Source: Devosia sp. SD17-2 (GTDB taxonomy: Bacteria > Pseudomonadota > Alphaproteobacteria > Rhizobiales > Devosiaceae). From it: 64,000 nucleotides of DNA. This document shows positions 38,867 to 49,428 of the stretch, in pieces. The stretch is from contig NZ_CP104002.1 in the NCBI RefSeq assembly GCF_029201565.1, forward strand, positions 3,179,001-3,243,000. The letters are read 5' to 3'. The notes beneath the pieces were generated by a model, which saw only the letters and a list, made by a program, of their open reading frames with translations, ran no database searches and had not been told where the DNA came from. A program made the position numbers and the translations under genes. Within the stretch, counting starts at the first letter, position 1. Every line of letters begins with the position of its first letter.

Positions 38867-38962
38867 TCAGGTTCGGTGACGATCAATGGGTCTGGTTCGG
38901 ATGACGGCGCCCGCAGCGGGAATGGGATTTCGCGCCAGTTCAATCTGATTGATGTCACCCAT
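38867..38962 (-). CDS. Candidate small ORF (31 residues) upstream of ABC exporter 1
   Basis: The frame starts at the ATG at 38962, preceded by AAAGGAGA seven bases away, the best ribosome site in this region. It encodes a short soluble peptide beginning MGDINQIELARNPIP and ending in an Arg-rich stretch, with TGA at 38867-38869. It ends about 45 bases before the ATG of the exporter gene. It could be a leader peptide whose translation controls the exporter, or a small protein. I recognise no family. Confidence 0.45.
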   Translation of the reverse strand: MGDINQIELARNPIPAAGAVIRTRPIDRHRT

Positions 38963-39103
38963 CTGGGTTCTCCTTTGCGTTGTTTGGGACCGAATTCGTC
39001 ACCGAATCCGGCTGGGAAGAGAGGTCTGCGCATCCCCTCGGCTGTGAAGCATGGGATGGCGCAGCACCCCTCTGTGTTCCTGCCTTTCGGGCAAAGCCCT
39101 TCA

Positions 39104-39142
39104 GGCCTTCTCGCCTGCAATCGCTCCACTGGAGCGATTGCA
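39104..39142. repeat. Palindromic intergenic repeat downstream of ABC exporter 2
   Basis: GGCCTTCTCGCCT is followed by a perfect dyad of TGCAATCGCTCC and GGAGCGATTGCA around ACT (39116-39142). It has the same plan as the two units at 36829-36977: a GGCCTTSTCGSCT lead, then a palindrome with CC-ACY-GG centre. It lies about 47 bases past the stop codon of exporter 2 and may act as a terminator or mRNA stabiliser. Confidence 0.75.
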
Positions 39143-39188
39143 CCCTCCGGGTCGCCTCGAAGTCCCTCAAGGGGAGAGGGGAAGAAAG

Positions 39189-41039
<1,851 letters not shown>

Positions 41040-41353
41040 GTCGTGTACCGTTCAATTCCGTATGTTCGCACCATGACCGAGGCTTATGCGAGCGGTGTGA
41101 CACATGCGGTCAGCAGCTCGCGGCCAGGAACATGACGAACCGGAAATCTATAAAGAGACACTCATGCGTCCGCACCGGCGCAGAGGAGTATCGTATGGGG
41201 TGGCCCCGAGCCTCCTCCGCAATGCTGTCCCAATTGCTGGCGAAGAAGAGGCTATGAGCCGGGAGCCCGGTAGCATACACAAATGACAGGGAACGGCTGT
41301 TACCGGACGGCCACACTCGTTTGCCAGAAATAACGTTGTAATTGGACCGCCTC
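41040..41353. other. Intergenic region between ABC exporter 2 and pepN
   Basis: This divergent region of 314 bases must hold both promoters. I cannot identify -35/-10 boxes with confidence. On the plus strand there is a 20-codon frame (41195-41257) with GAGGAG upstream, whose stop overlaps the ATG of a 10-codon frame (41254-41286). Neither is conserved by any evidence I have. No other structure stood out. Confidence 0.4.
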
Positions 41354-43990
41354 ATGCGCACGGACACCGAACACACAATCTTCCTTCGCGACTATGCGCC
41401 GACGCCATATCGCATCATTTCGGTCGATCTGGACTTCAAGATTACCGAAGAGACGACCCGCGTCCGGGCGCAACTGACCATCGAACCGCGCGACGGGACC
41501 GAGCCCGGCACGCCGCTGGTGCTCGATGGCGACGGCATCAGCCTTGATTCAATCGCCATCGACGGGGCGCCGCTGGTGCTGGCCGCCTACGCTGCCGATG
41601 AGAACGGGCTGACATTGGTGGAGCCGCCGCACCGGCGCTTCGTGCTCGAAACCGAAGTACTGCTGCGGCCCGAAACCAATTCAAAGCTGATGGGGCTTTA
41701 TCGCTCGAGCGGCACCTGGTGCACCCAGTGCGAGCCCGAGGGGTTCCGGCGCATTACCTATTATCTCGACCGGCCCGACATTCTCGCCCCGTTCAAGGTG
41801 CGCATCACCGCGCCGAAGAGCGTTGCGCCGGTTCTCCTCTCCAATGGCAATCTGCTTGAGGCGGGCGAAGCGGGCGACGGCATGCATTATGTCGTCTGGG
41901 AAGATCCTTTCCCCAAGCCGGCCTATCTCTTTGCGCTGGTGGCCGGCGACCTCGGCTCGATCCACGACAGTTTTACCACCATGAGTGGCCGCAAGGTGGA
42001 CCTGGCCATCTATTGCACCCACGGCAAGGAGAGCGAATGCCTCTACGCCATGGACAGCCTCAAACGCTCCATGGCCTGGGACGAAAAGCGCTTCGGGCGC
42101 GAATATGACCTCGACGTGTTCAACATCGTCGCCGTGTCCGATTTCAATTTCGGCGCGATGGAGAACAAGGGCCTCAACATCTTCAACGACAAGCTGGTTT
42201 TCGCTTCGCCCGAAACGGCGAGCGACGCCAATTACGCCAGCATCGAGCGGGTGATCGCCCACGAATATTTCCATAACTGGACGGGCAATCGCATCACCTG
42301 CCGCGACTGGTTCCAGCTCTGCCTCAAGGAAGGGCTGACGGTCTATCGCGACCAGGAGTTCTCGTCGGACGAGCGCAGCCGGCCAGTGCAGCGCATCCAT
42401 GACGTGGAAAATCTGCGGGTGACGCAATTCCCCGAGGATGGCGGCCCCCTCGCCCATCCGCCGCGGCCGGACCGCTATCGCGAGATCAACAATTTCTACA
42501 CGACGACCGTCTACCAGAAGGGCTCCGAAGTGGTGCGCATGCTGGCGACGATCCTCGGCGAAGAGGGTTTCCGCAAGGGAATGGACCTCTATTTCGACCG
42601 TCATGACGGCGACGCGACCACAATCGAAGCCTTTATTGCCGTGTTCGAGGAGGCCAATGGCGTCGAGCTCGGCCAGTTTTCGCGCTGGTATACCGAGGCC
42701 GGCACGCCTGAAGTCACCGCCACTGAGGACTATGACGCGGCGACTCAGACCTATCGCCTGACCCTGACGCAGAAGACCAACCCAACGCCGAACCAGCCGG
42801 AAAAGGCGCCGTTCGTCATTCCGGTGCGGTTCGGGCTGATCGGCCCCAATGGCAGCGACATGGGCTGGAGCGCGGTCTCTGGCGGGACGGTGAAGGACGA
42901 CCTCATCATCCTCGACCAGGACAGCGTCACCCTCACCTTTGAAGGCATTGCCAACAAGCCGGTGCCGTCGCTGTTCCGAGGCTTCTCGGCCCCGGTGAAG
43001 CTGCATTCGGGACTGGGACAGGAGGAGCTGCTGTTCCTCGCCCGCCACGATGTCGATCCGTTCAATCGCTGGGATGCGCTGCAGAGCGTTTCCACCCATC
43101 TCCTCGCCGAAGCCGCGGAGGGACGGGCCTGGGACAATGGCAATATCGACGCGCTGCGCCAGGCGCTGCTCGACACGCTGAACGACGCCAATCTTGACGA
43201 CGCCTTTAAGGCCCAGGCGATCGGCATTCCAGACGAGACCGACATTGCCCGTCACATCGGGCGGGACGTCGACCCCGATGCCATTGCCCAGGCGCGGGCC
43301 GCGTTCATCACTGCGCTGGTCGCGCCTATGGCCGGCACGCTCGAGGCCCTGTTCGCCAGCCTGGCCATCCACGAGGCCTATAGCCCTGGCGCCAGCCAGA
43401 CCGGTCGTCGCTCGCTGCGCACGGCCCTGCTGTCCCTGCTGGTGGCCGGGAGCGACATTGGTGCAGCGCTGGCCGAGCGGCTCTATGCCAATGCCGGGAA
43501 CATGACCGAGCGCTACGCGGCGCTCGCCATATCGGTGCGCAACTGGACCCCAGACGCCCAAGCCCTGCTCGGAGACTTCCGCACGCGCTATTCTGGCGAT
43601 CTGCTGGTGTTCGACAAATGGCTGGTGGCCTCGGCACAGGCCAAGGATGACGGCCTGATCGAGCGGATGCGGACCATCCTGGCCGCACCGGATTTCCCGC
43701 GCACCAATCCCAATCGCCTGCGCTCACTGCTGGGAAGCTTTGTGATGAACAATCCGGCCCAGTTCACCCGGCTCGACGCCAGCGGCTTCCGCTTCATCTG
43801 CGAGGCGGTGACCGAGATCGACAAGGTCAACCCGCAGGTGGCCGCGCGCATCCTCACCGGTTTCCGCATTCTGCCGATGCTGGAGCAGCGCCGCCGAAGC
43901 GCGGGACGCGCCGCCCTCGAATCACTGAAGAATCAGGATGGCCTCAGCCGCAACACGCAGGACATTCTCGAACGAATCCTTGCAGGCTGA
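41354..43990 (+). CDS. pepN: Aminopeptidase N
   Basis: An 878-residue zinc metallopeptidase of family M1. The exopeptidase motif reads FGAMENKGLN and the zinc site is HEYFHNWTGNR with the third ligand Glu in CLKEGLTVYRD. The C-terminal helical region is complete and of the Escherichia-type PepN length. It removes N-terminal residues from peptides in the cytosol. I chose the ATG at 41354 (MRTDTEHTIFLRDY); a TTG 12 bases earlier is also in frame. It is transcribed alone. A long inverted repeat (ACGGGGTTT and AAACCCCGT, 44008-44047) lies downstream without a T-run. Confidence 0.96.
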   Translation: MRTDTEHTIFLRDYAPTPYRIISVDLDFKITEETTRVRAQLTIEPRDGTEPGTPLVLDGDGISLDSIAIDGAPLVLAAYAADENGLTLVEPPHRRFVLETEVLLRPETNSKLMGLYRSSGTWCTQCEPEGFRRITYYLDRPDILAPFKVRITAPKSVAPVLLSNGNLLEAGEAGDGMHYVVWEDPFPKPAYLFALVAGDLGSIHDSFTTMSGRKVDLAIYCTHGKESECLYAMDSLKRSMAWDEKRFGREYDLDVFNIVAVSDFNFGAMENKGLNIFNDKLVFASPETASDANYASIERVIAHEYFHNWTGNRITCRDWFQLCLKEGLTVYRDQEFSSDERSRPVQRIHDVENLRVTQFPEDGGPLAHPPRPDRYREINNFYTTTVYQKGSEVVRMLATILGEEGFRKGMDLYFDRHDGDATTIEAFIAVFEEANGVELGQFSRWYTEAGTPEVTATEDYDAATQTYRLTLTQKTNPTPNQPEKAPFVIPVRFGLIGPNGSDMGWSAVSGGTVKDDLIILDQDSVTLTFEGIANKPVPSLFRGFSAPVKLHSGLGQEELLFLARHDVDPFNRWDALQSVSTHLLAEAAEGRAWDNGNIDALRQALLDTLNDANLDDAFKAQAIGIPDETDIARHIGRDVDPDAIAQARAAFITALVAPMAGTLEALFASLAIHEAYSPGASQTGRRSLRTALLSLLVAGSDIGAALAERLYANAGNMTERYAALAISVRNWTPDAQALLGDFRTRYSGDLLVFDKWLVASAQAKDDGLIERMRTILAAPDFPRTNPNRLRSLLGSFVMNNPAQFTRLDASGFRFICEAVTEIDKVNPQVAARILTGFRILPMLEQRRRSAGRAALESLKNQDGLSRNTQDILERILAG

Positions 43991-44280
43991 AGGTTTTAGC
44001 CCGGTTTACGGGGTTTTCTCGAGGCACTCGTCGCCCGGAAACCCCGTGACCACTGGGGGGACGCGCGACTTGTCCACAGAGGCGTTCACGGCACGTTCCT
44101 TAACGAGCGATTAAGAGAAGGATTTTTCTTCACCGCTAAGTGATTCAAGTGACTCGCGTTTTTCCGGAACGCGGAATCAGGGCCTCAGAGCGGTCTGGAC
44201 AAGCATGGTCCGGATGATTCATTAGTTTGGGACAGAGCAAATCGGCTCGGGGTTAACCCCTTCAAACTACGGAGAATTTC

Positions 44281-45918
44281 ATGTTGTCGTCGGAGGTATC
44301 CGGCGCCAGCGCGCGTGCAGTGCGTGCTGGCGAAGGAAACATTATTGCCCGTCTCCAGGGGCAAGCTTCCGGCAACCGCAAGGGCCTGCGCATCCGACTG
44401 AACCCAACGACGATCGCCGTGGCCGCGACTGCCTTTCTCTCGGCCACACTGTTCGTCGCCTATGACGCGAACATGAGCCTGGGCCAGGCGCGCAAGGATA
44501 TGGAGCTGGTTCGCGCGCTGATCTCGGCCGAACTGGACGATGTCGCCCCCGCCCAATTTACCACGGCACTAGAAGCCGCGAGGCAAAAGCACACCGCGGC
44601 AGGCCTGCCGGAAAGCCTGTTCACACAGGCTACACTTTCCACGACGAGCGTCGGGGTTCTGCCCCAGGGGATCACCCCGACGGCCACACCGGAACACGCT
44701 GCGCTGGCAGGTGTCGCCGGGCGCGGAGCTGCCGCCTTTGCGCTGGCCGGCCTCATCACCGCCTTTGGCGCGCGGCGCCGCCGTCCCGACGGACTGCCAT
44801 CCGAAGACAGCCGGCTCGGCTATGAACAGCTCGCCGCCTCGATCCCGCATGGCGTCGCGTGCTGGACGGCCGGCGGCAAGCTGATCATGTGCAATGAGCA
44901 CTATCGCCAGCAGACCGGCGCGCTCGACCCGAACCTCGGCTATGAGCAGATGCTCTGCGAGATGGTGGTCGGCGGCTATATGAAACTGGTGCGGATCGAC
45001 GATGGCGGGCGTCTGCTCGAGCTGCATCGCGTCGACGGAAGCTGCCTGCAGGTCGATGAGCGGCCGATGCCCGATGGCGGCTTCATGGTGCTGGTATCCG
45101 ATATCACCGAGCGCAAGCGCACCGACGACCTGCTGAGCAGTATTCGCGAGGAGCAGCGCCTGCTGGCGCGGCGCTATCACGAGGAGAAAATCAAGGCGGA
45201 GGCTGCGAGCCGCGCCAAGACAAGTTTCCTCGCCCATCTCAGCCACGATATCCGCACGCCGCTCAATCACATCATCGGCTTTGCCGAGCTGTTGCGGCAC
45301 GAGACCTATGGTCCGCTGGGCGATGCGCGCTATGGCGAATATGTGCAGTCGATCAAGACCTCCGGCGAGCATCTCCTCACCTCCTTCGCCGCCATTCTCG
45401 ACCTGGCGGAACTTGAAGGCGGCCAGAAGGTGCTGCGCAATGACCTGGTGGCCGTGGACGACGTAGTGGCGACCGTTGCGCGCCGCTACAAGGGCCAGCT
45501 GAACCGGGCCGGCATCAAGCTCAGCCAGGGCCAGCCCTGTGGCGCCATGGTGCGTGGCGACCGGCTCGGCTTTACCCGCATGGTGGGCAATATCGTTGAG
45601 AACGCGGTGCGGTTTACGCCGCGGGGCGGCAAGATCACGCTGGCGTCCTATGCCGCCGAAGATGGCGTGGTGATCGAGATTTCCGACACCGGCATCGGCA
45701 TGGACGAGGAGCGCCTCCACACGCTGAGCCAGCCCTTTGCGCTGGGTGACGCGACCTTTACCCGCGAAGGCGCTGGCCCCGGGCTCGGCATCTCCATCTC
45801 GCGGGCCATTGCTGAGCTCAGTGGCGGACACATGGCGATCGACTCGACCCTTTCGATGGGCACCACGGTCGCCATCTCCCTGCCGATCGAGACGAGCACG
45901 GCCCAGCACGTCGCCTGA
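44281..45918 (+). CDS. Membrane sensor histidine kinase with PAS domain
   Basis: The protein is 545 residues. A membrane helix at about 42-60 and a second at about 145-165 enclose a loop of about 90 residues that probably faces the periplasm. A PAS-like domain (about 185-285) begins YEQLAASIPHGVACW and ends VLVSDITERKR. The H-box is FLAHLSHDIRTPLNHIIGFAE, and the ATPase domain has NIVENAVRFTPRGG, DTGIGM and GPGLGISISRA. It resembles PAS kinases of cell-cycle control in the class, but the signal is unknown. No receiver gene is adjacent. GGAG precedes the ATG. Confidence 0.87.
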   Translation: MLSSEVSGASARAVRAGEGNIIARLQGQASGNRKGLRIRLNPTTIAVAATAFLSATLFVAYDANMSLGQARKDMELVRALISAELDDVAPAQFTTALEAARQKHTAAGLPESLFTQATLSTTSVGVLPQGITPTATPEHAALAGVAGRGAAAFALAGLITAFGARRRRPDGLPSEDSRLGYEQLAASIPHGVACWTAGGKLIMCNEHYRQQTGALDPNLGYEQMLCEMVVGGYMKLVRIDDGGRLLELHRVDGSCLQVDERPMPDGGFMVLVSDITERKRTDDLLSSIREEQRLLARRYHEEKIKAEAASRAKTSFLAHLSHDIRTPLNHIIGFAELLRHETYGPLGDARYGEYVQSIKTSGEHLLTSFAAILDLAELEGGQKVLRNDLVAVDDVVATVARRYKGQLNRAGIKLSQGQPCGAMVRGDRLGFTRMVGNIVENAVRFTPRGGKITLASYAAEDGVVIEISDTGIGMDEERLHTLSQPFALGDATFTREGAGPGLGISISRAIAELSGGHMAIDSTLSMGTTVAISLPIETSTAQHVA

Positions 45919-45954
45919 TCCTGCAAAAATCGGGGCGGGCTTACCCCCACCCGG

Positions 45955-45975
45955 CCTCCCCCTGGTAGGGGGAGG
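45955..45975. repeat. GC-rich palindrome between convergent genes
   Basis: CCTCCCCCT and AGGGGGAGG pair perfectly around GGT. The element, with its CCCACCCGG lead, is the type of palindromic repeat found in large numbers in intergenic regions of Hyphomicrobiales. It lies between the ends of the sensor kinase gene and glnE, where it may act as a bidirectional transcription stop. Confidence 0.65.
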
Positions 45976-46025
45976 AGAAGGATGGTGGCTTCCAAAGATC
46001 TCGCGATTGAACCCAGCCGCAGGCC

Positions 46026-48917
46026 CTATTGGGCCGGGAGACGCGCCACTGCCATTTCGTACCAGGCTGACGCGGCGGCTTCGACTTCGCCCTGCATGTC
46101 CCGGACATCAAGTTCCAGCCGCGAGAAATCGGGGGCGTGGCAGAGCTGGGCGAGGAGATCCTTGAAGGCCGGCGACCAGGCTTCGTCCTTGAACGGGCTG
46201 ACGAGGGCCGAGCTCATCACCTGCAGGATGGTGGCGTAGAGCGTGTGGATGTCCGCGAGGCGATTGCCATTGGGCACGAGCCCGGCCGCCTCGAGCCGGC
46301 GCAGCACCTGCGCGGTGGGGGCCTGTGGCAGATCGATCTGGCGGCTGGCGATGATCTGGGCGGACTGGGCGATGAATTCGAGATCAACCAGACCGCCGGT
46401 GGCCAGCTTGAGATCGAACGGATGGCGCGGCTTGCGCTCGCGGGCCATGAGGGCACGCATGGAGACGACATCGTCGATGGTCTTTTGCACGTCGCGAGGG
46501 CGGTGCATCACCTCGGCGATTTCGGCATCGACGAGTGCGCCGAGATCACCGGTCGAAGCGATGACGCGGGCGCGGCTCAGCGCGAGATGCTCCCAGGTCC
46601 AGGCATTGTCGCGGTGATAGGCGCGGAAGCCGGAGAGGCTGGTGGCCAGCGGGCCGGCATTGCCTGAGGGGCGCAGGCGCATATCGGCCTCATAGAGCAC
46701 GCCTTCGGCCGTGGGCGCCGAAAGGGCGGCAACGAGGCGCTGGGTGAGGCGGGCGAAATAATGGGAGGTGGAGAGCGGCCGCTCGCCATCCGATTCCACA
46801 TCGGGCGCGTCGTAGAGCAGGAAGAAGTCGAGGTCGGAGGTGAATGTCATCTCGCGGCTCGCCATCTTACCGAAGGCGAGGAGCGCGAGGGACGCCCCTT
46901 CGATCGTGCCGTGGCGGCGCGCAAACTCGGCCTGCACGCTGATGAAGAGGCGGTTGAGGAGGGTTTCGGCCAGGGCGGTGAACTGCTCGCCCGCGACGGT
47001 CGCGCTGACCGTCCCGGAGAGCAGGCCGGCCGCGACGAGGAACTTCTGCTCCTGACCGATGATGCGGGCGCGGTCGATCAGTTCTTCATAGGAGCGCGCA
47101 TCGGCGAGGAAGGCATCGACCTTGGCGACAAGCACTTCACTGTGGGTGACGTCGTTGGCAAAGGCGGGATCGATGAGCCCGTCGACCACATGCGCGCGGT
47201 GAATCACCGCTTCGGCCATGCGTGGCGCGGAGGCCATGAACTGGACCAGCAGGGTCCGCAGCTGCTCGTGGTTGCGCAGCAGCGCGAAGAGCTGGACGCC
47301 GCCGGGAAGACGGGAGAGGAAATTGTCCATCCGCGCCAAGGCTTCGTCGGCATTGCCGGCGCGCCCGAGGGTGGTCAGGAGCGCGGGGAGCAGCTCGGTG
47401 AGATGAGCGCGGGCGGCGGCGGTGCGCGTGGCGGCATAGCTGCCATAGTGCCAGCGGCGCACGGTTTCGATGGCCTTGTGCGCATCGGCAAAGCCCATGG
47501 AGGTCAAGGTTTCGAGCGTGCCCGGATCGTCGTCGCTGCCGGTGAAGACGAGATTGCCGCCCCCTGCCCCAAGCGTTTCGCCCTCCGTAAAGAGTTCGGC
47601 GTAATAGCGGGCGACGCGGGTCAGCGCGGCGCGATAATCGGCCTCGAACTGCTTGCGGTCGGGCTGGCCCATCAACCGGCCGATGACGGCGACACCTTCG
47701 GGCGTGGCGGGCATGATATGGGTCTGCTCATCGCGCAGCATCTGGAGGCGATTTTCGACGGCGCGGAGATACCAATATGTTTCGGTCAGCTCGGCAGCCG
47801 TCGTCGGGCTGATCCAGTTGGCTTCGGCCAGAGCGCGTAGCGCATGCGAGGTGGGACGGACGCGCAGGGTTTTGTCGCGGCCACCGGCGATCAACTGCTG
47901 GGTCTGGGCGAAGAATTCGATCTCGCGAATGCCGCCGCGGCCCAGCTTGACGTTGTGGCCCTCGACGCGGATGTCGCCGACATTTTTCGAGACATTGATC
48001 TGGCGCTTCATCGCCTGGATATCGGCGATGGTGGCGAAGTCGAGATGCTTGCGCCAGACATAGGGGGCAAGCTCGCGAATGAAGGCTTCGCCGACATGCC
48101 TGTCGCCGGCGCAGGGGCGCGCCTTGATCCAGGCGGCACGCTCCCAGTTCTGGCCGCGCACTTCGTAATAGGCCATGGCAGCATCGACGGAGATGGCAAC
48201 GGGGGTCGAGCCCGGATCGGGGCGCAGGCGCAGATCGGTGCGGAAGACATAGCCATAGGCGCGCGGCTCTTCCATGAGGCCGACGAGCTTCTGGATCATC
48301 CGGGAATAGGTTTTGGTGGCCTCGCCCGGATCCGCCAGAACGGGCTTTTGCGGATCGAAGAAGGCGACGATATCGATGTCAGAGGAATAGTTGAGCTCGC
48401 GGCCGCCGTGCTTGCCGAGCGCAAAAATGGCGAGGCCGGAATTGGCGGCGCGGGCTTCTTCCCGCGTCAGCACCAACCGGCCCTTGTCGAAGGCATCGCG
48501 CATGAGGAAATCGAGCGCGGCCTCAAGGGCGGCATCGGCGAGATCGGAGAGCGCCTCGGTGGCGCGAGCCGTGGTCCAGAGTTTTCCTGTTTCGGCAATA
48601 GCGGCCAGCAAGGCGGTGCGGCCCTTGCCGATGCGCAGGGTGTCGGAGAGGGCTGCTTCATCGGCATCCGTGCCGGAAGCGCGCAACTCGGCGATGATGC
48701 CGGCGAAAGCCGCGTCCGGCCCCTCTGCCAGCGCGCCAGCGAGCCAGGCTGCATGGGTGCGCGCCTGATCGAGGAGATAGGGCGCTTCTTCCAGCAGTGG
48801 CCCAAGCAGCGGCGCCGCAGCGGCAAACGCCAGCTGCTCAGCCTCGGCCAGGCCGGCCACAAGCGCATCAAAGGCGGGATGGGAAATCGGCGGCAGGGCA
48901 GACAGGGAAGTGCTCAT
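46026..48917 (-). CDS. glnE: Bifunctional glutamine synthetase adenylyltransferase/deadenylase
   Basis: The product is 963 residues. It has two nucleotidyltransferase halves: the N-terminal deadenylase half with FALGKHGGRELNYSSDIDIV and the C-terminal adenylylase half with LLAFGKMASREMTFTSDLDF. The paired Asp residues of both active sites are present. It adds or removes AMP on glutamine synthetase according to nitrogen state, through PII. I chose the ATG at 48917 (MSTSLSALPP). The length fits the family. It follows the ccm operon by 43 bases and may be co-transcribed. Confidence 0.95.
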   Translation of the reverse strand: MSTSLSALPPISHPAFDALVAGLAEAEQLAFAAAAPLLGPLLEEAPYLLDQARTHAAWLAGALAEGPDAAFAGIIAELRASGTDADEAALSDTLRIGKGRTALLAAIAETGKLWTTARATEALSDLADAALEAALDFLMRDAFDKGRLVLTREEARAANSGLAIFALGKHGGRELNYSSDIDIVAFFDPQKPVLADPGEATKTYSRMIQKLVGLMEEPRAYGYVFRTDLRLRPDPGSTPVAISVDAAMAYYEVRGQNWERAAWIKARPCAGDRHVGEAFIRELAPYVWRKHLDFATIADIQAMKRQINVSKNVGDIRVEGHNVKLGRGGIREIEFFAQTQQLIAGGRDKTLRVRPTSHALRALAEANWISPTTAAELTETYWYLRAVENRLQMLRDEQTHIMPATPEGVAVIGRLMGQPDRKQFEADYRAALTRVARYYAELFTEGETLGAGGGNLVFTGSDDDPGTLETLTSMGFADAHKAIETVRRWHYGSYAATRTAAARAHLTELLPALLTTLGRAGNADEALARMDNFLSRLPGGVQLFALLRNHEQLRTLLVQFMASAPRMAEAVIHRAHVVDGLIDPAFANDVTHSEVLVAKVDAFLADARSYEELIDRARIIGQEQKFLVAAGLLSGTVSATVAGEQFTALAETLLNRLFISVQAEFARRHGTIEGASLALLAFGKMASREMTFTSDLDFFLLYDAPDVESDGERPLSTSHYFARLTQRLVAALSAPTAEGVLYEADMRLRPSGNAGPLATSLSGFRAYHRDNAWTWEHLALSRARVIASTGDLGALVDAEIAEVMHRPRDVQKTIDDVVSMRALMARERKPRHPFDLKLATGGLVDLEFIAQSAQIIASRQIDLPQAPTAQVLRRLEAAGLVPNGNRLADIHTLYATILQVMSSALVSPFKDEAWSPAFKDLLAQLCHAPDFSRLELDVRDMQGEVEAAASAWYEMAVARLPAQ

Positions 48918-48960
48918 AGCTGAGGCATAACGCGCCGTCAGCAAGGCGACAAGCGGGTGA

Positions 48961-49428
48961 TCAGCCCCGCTTGCCGGTGTCGTCCTGCAGTGCGGCGAGT
49001 GCGGCCGCTTCTTCCGGGGTCAGACCTGCGGGCTGCGGCGCACCATGGCGGCGGCGCGCAATGAAGATGCCGACAAGGCCGATGATGAGCAAAACCGGCG
49101 CGGCTACCCAGAGCAGGATGGTATTGGCACTGAGACGCGGGTTGAGCAGCACGAATTCGCCATAGCGATCGACCAGATACTGCTCGACCTCGGCATTGCT
49201 GTCGCCTTCGACGATCCGCTCGCGCACAAGGATGCGCAGGTCACGGGCCAGATCGGCATCGCTGTCGTCGATGGACTGGTTCTGGCAGACGAGGCAGCGG
49301 AGGCCCGCCGAAATATCGCGGGCGCGCTGCTCGAGCCTGGGATCGTCGAGCATCTCGTCAGGAGACACCGCAAGCGCTGGTGTCATGAGGACGAGGATGA
49401 CCGAGAGGGCGGCTAGAAGGCGCTTCAT
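48961..49428 (-). CDS. ccmH: Cytochrome c-type biogenesis protein CcmH
   Basis: The protein is 155 residues. After a signal sequence (LLAALSVILVLMTPALA) comes the thiol motif LRCLVCQNQSIDDSDADLA, which holds the redox Cys pair, and then a C-terminal membrane anchor (ILLWVAAPVLLIIGLVGIFIA). It keeps apocytochrome c thiols reduced and works with CcmF. The ATG overlaps the ccmF stop by four bases. It is also known as CycL in rhizobia. Confidence 0.94.
   Translation of the reverse strand: MKRLLAALSVILVLMTPALAVSPDEMLDDPRLEQRARDISAGLRCLVCQNQSIDDSDADLARDLRILVRERIVEGDSNAEVEQYLVDRYGEFVLLNPRLSANTILLWVAAPVLLIIGLVGIFIARRRHGAPQPAGLTPEEAAALAALQDDTGKRG

Larger units (their letters stand above)
38822..39188. 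other. Intergenic region between the two ABC exporter genes
   Basis: These 367 bases are long for this window. They hold a candidate 31-codon small gene (38867-38962) and a palindromic repeat (39104-39142), both described separately. The remainder, including the GATCCGGATC dyad near 38859-38868, shows no clear gene. The gap suggests that the exporter pair is either two transcripts or one with processing signals. Confidence 0.5.

Noticed and set aside
41110..41376. 88-codon frame on the minus strand before exporter 2
   Set aside because: It overlaps the pepN start, has no ribosome site and shows no recognisable features.
41681..43561. 626-codon frame on the minus strand, opposite pepN
   Set aside because: It lies wholly inside the well-supported aminopeptidase gene and reads as Arg/Gly/Val-rich shadow sequence.
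44008..44047. Inverted repeat ACGGGGTTT/AAACCCCGT after pepN as a terminator
   Set aside because: The loop is 22 bases and there is no T-run, so it is not a convincing intrinsic terminator. I only mention it under pepN.
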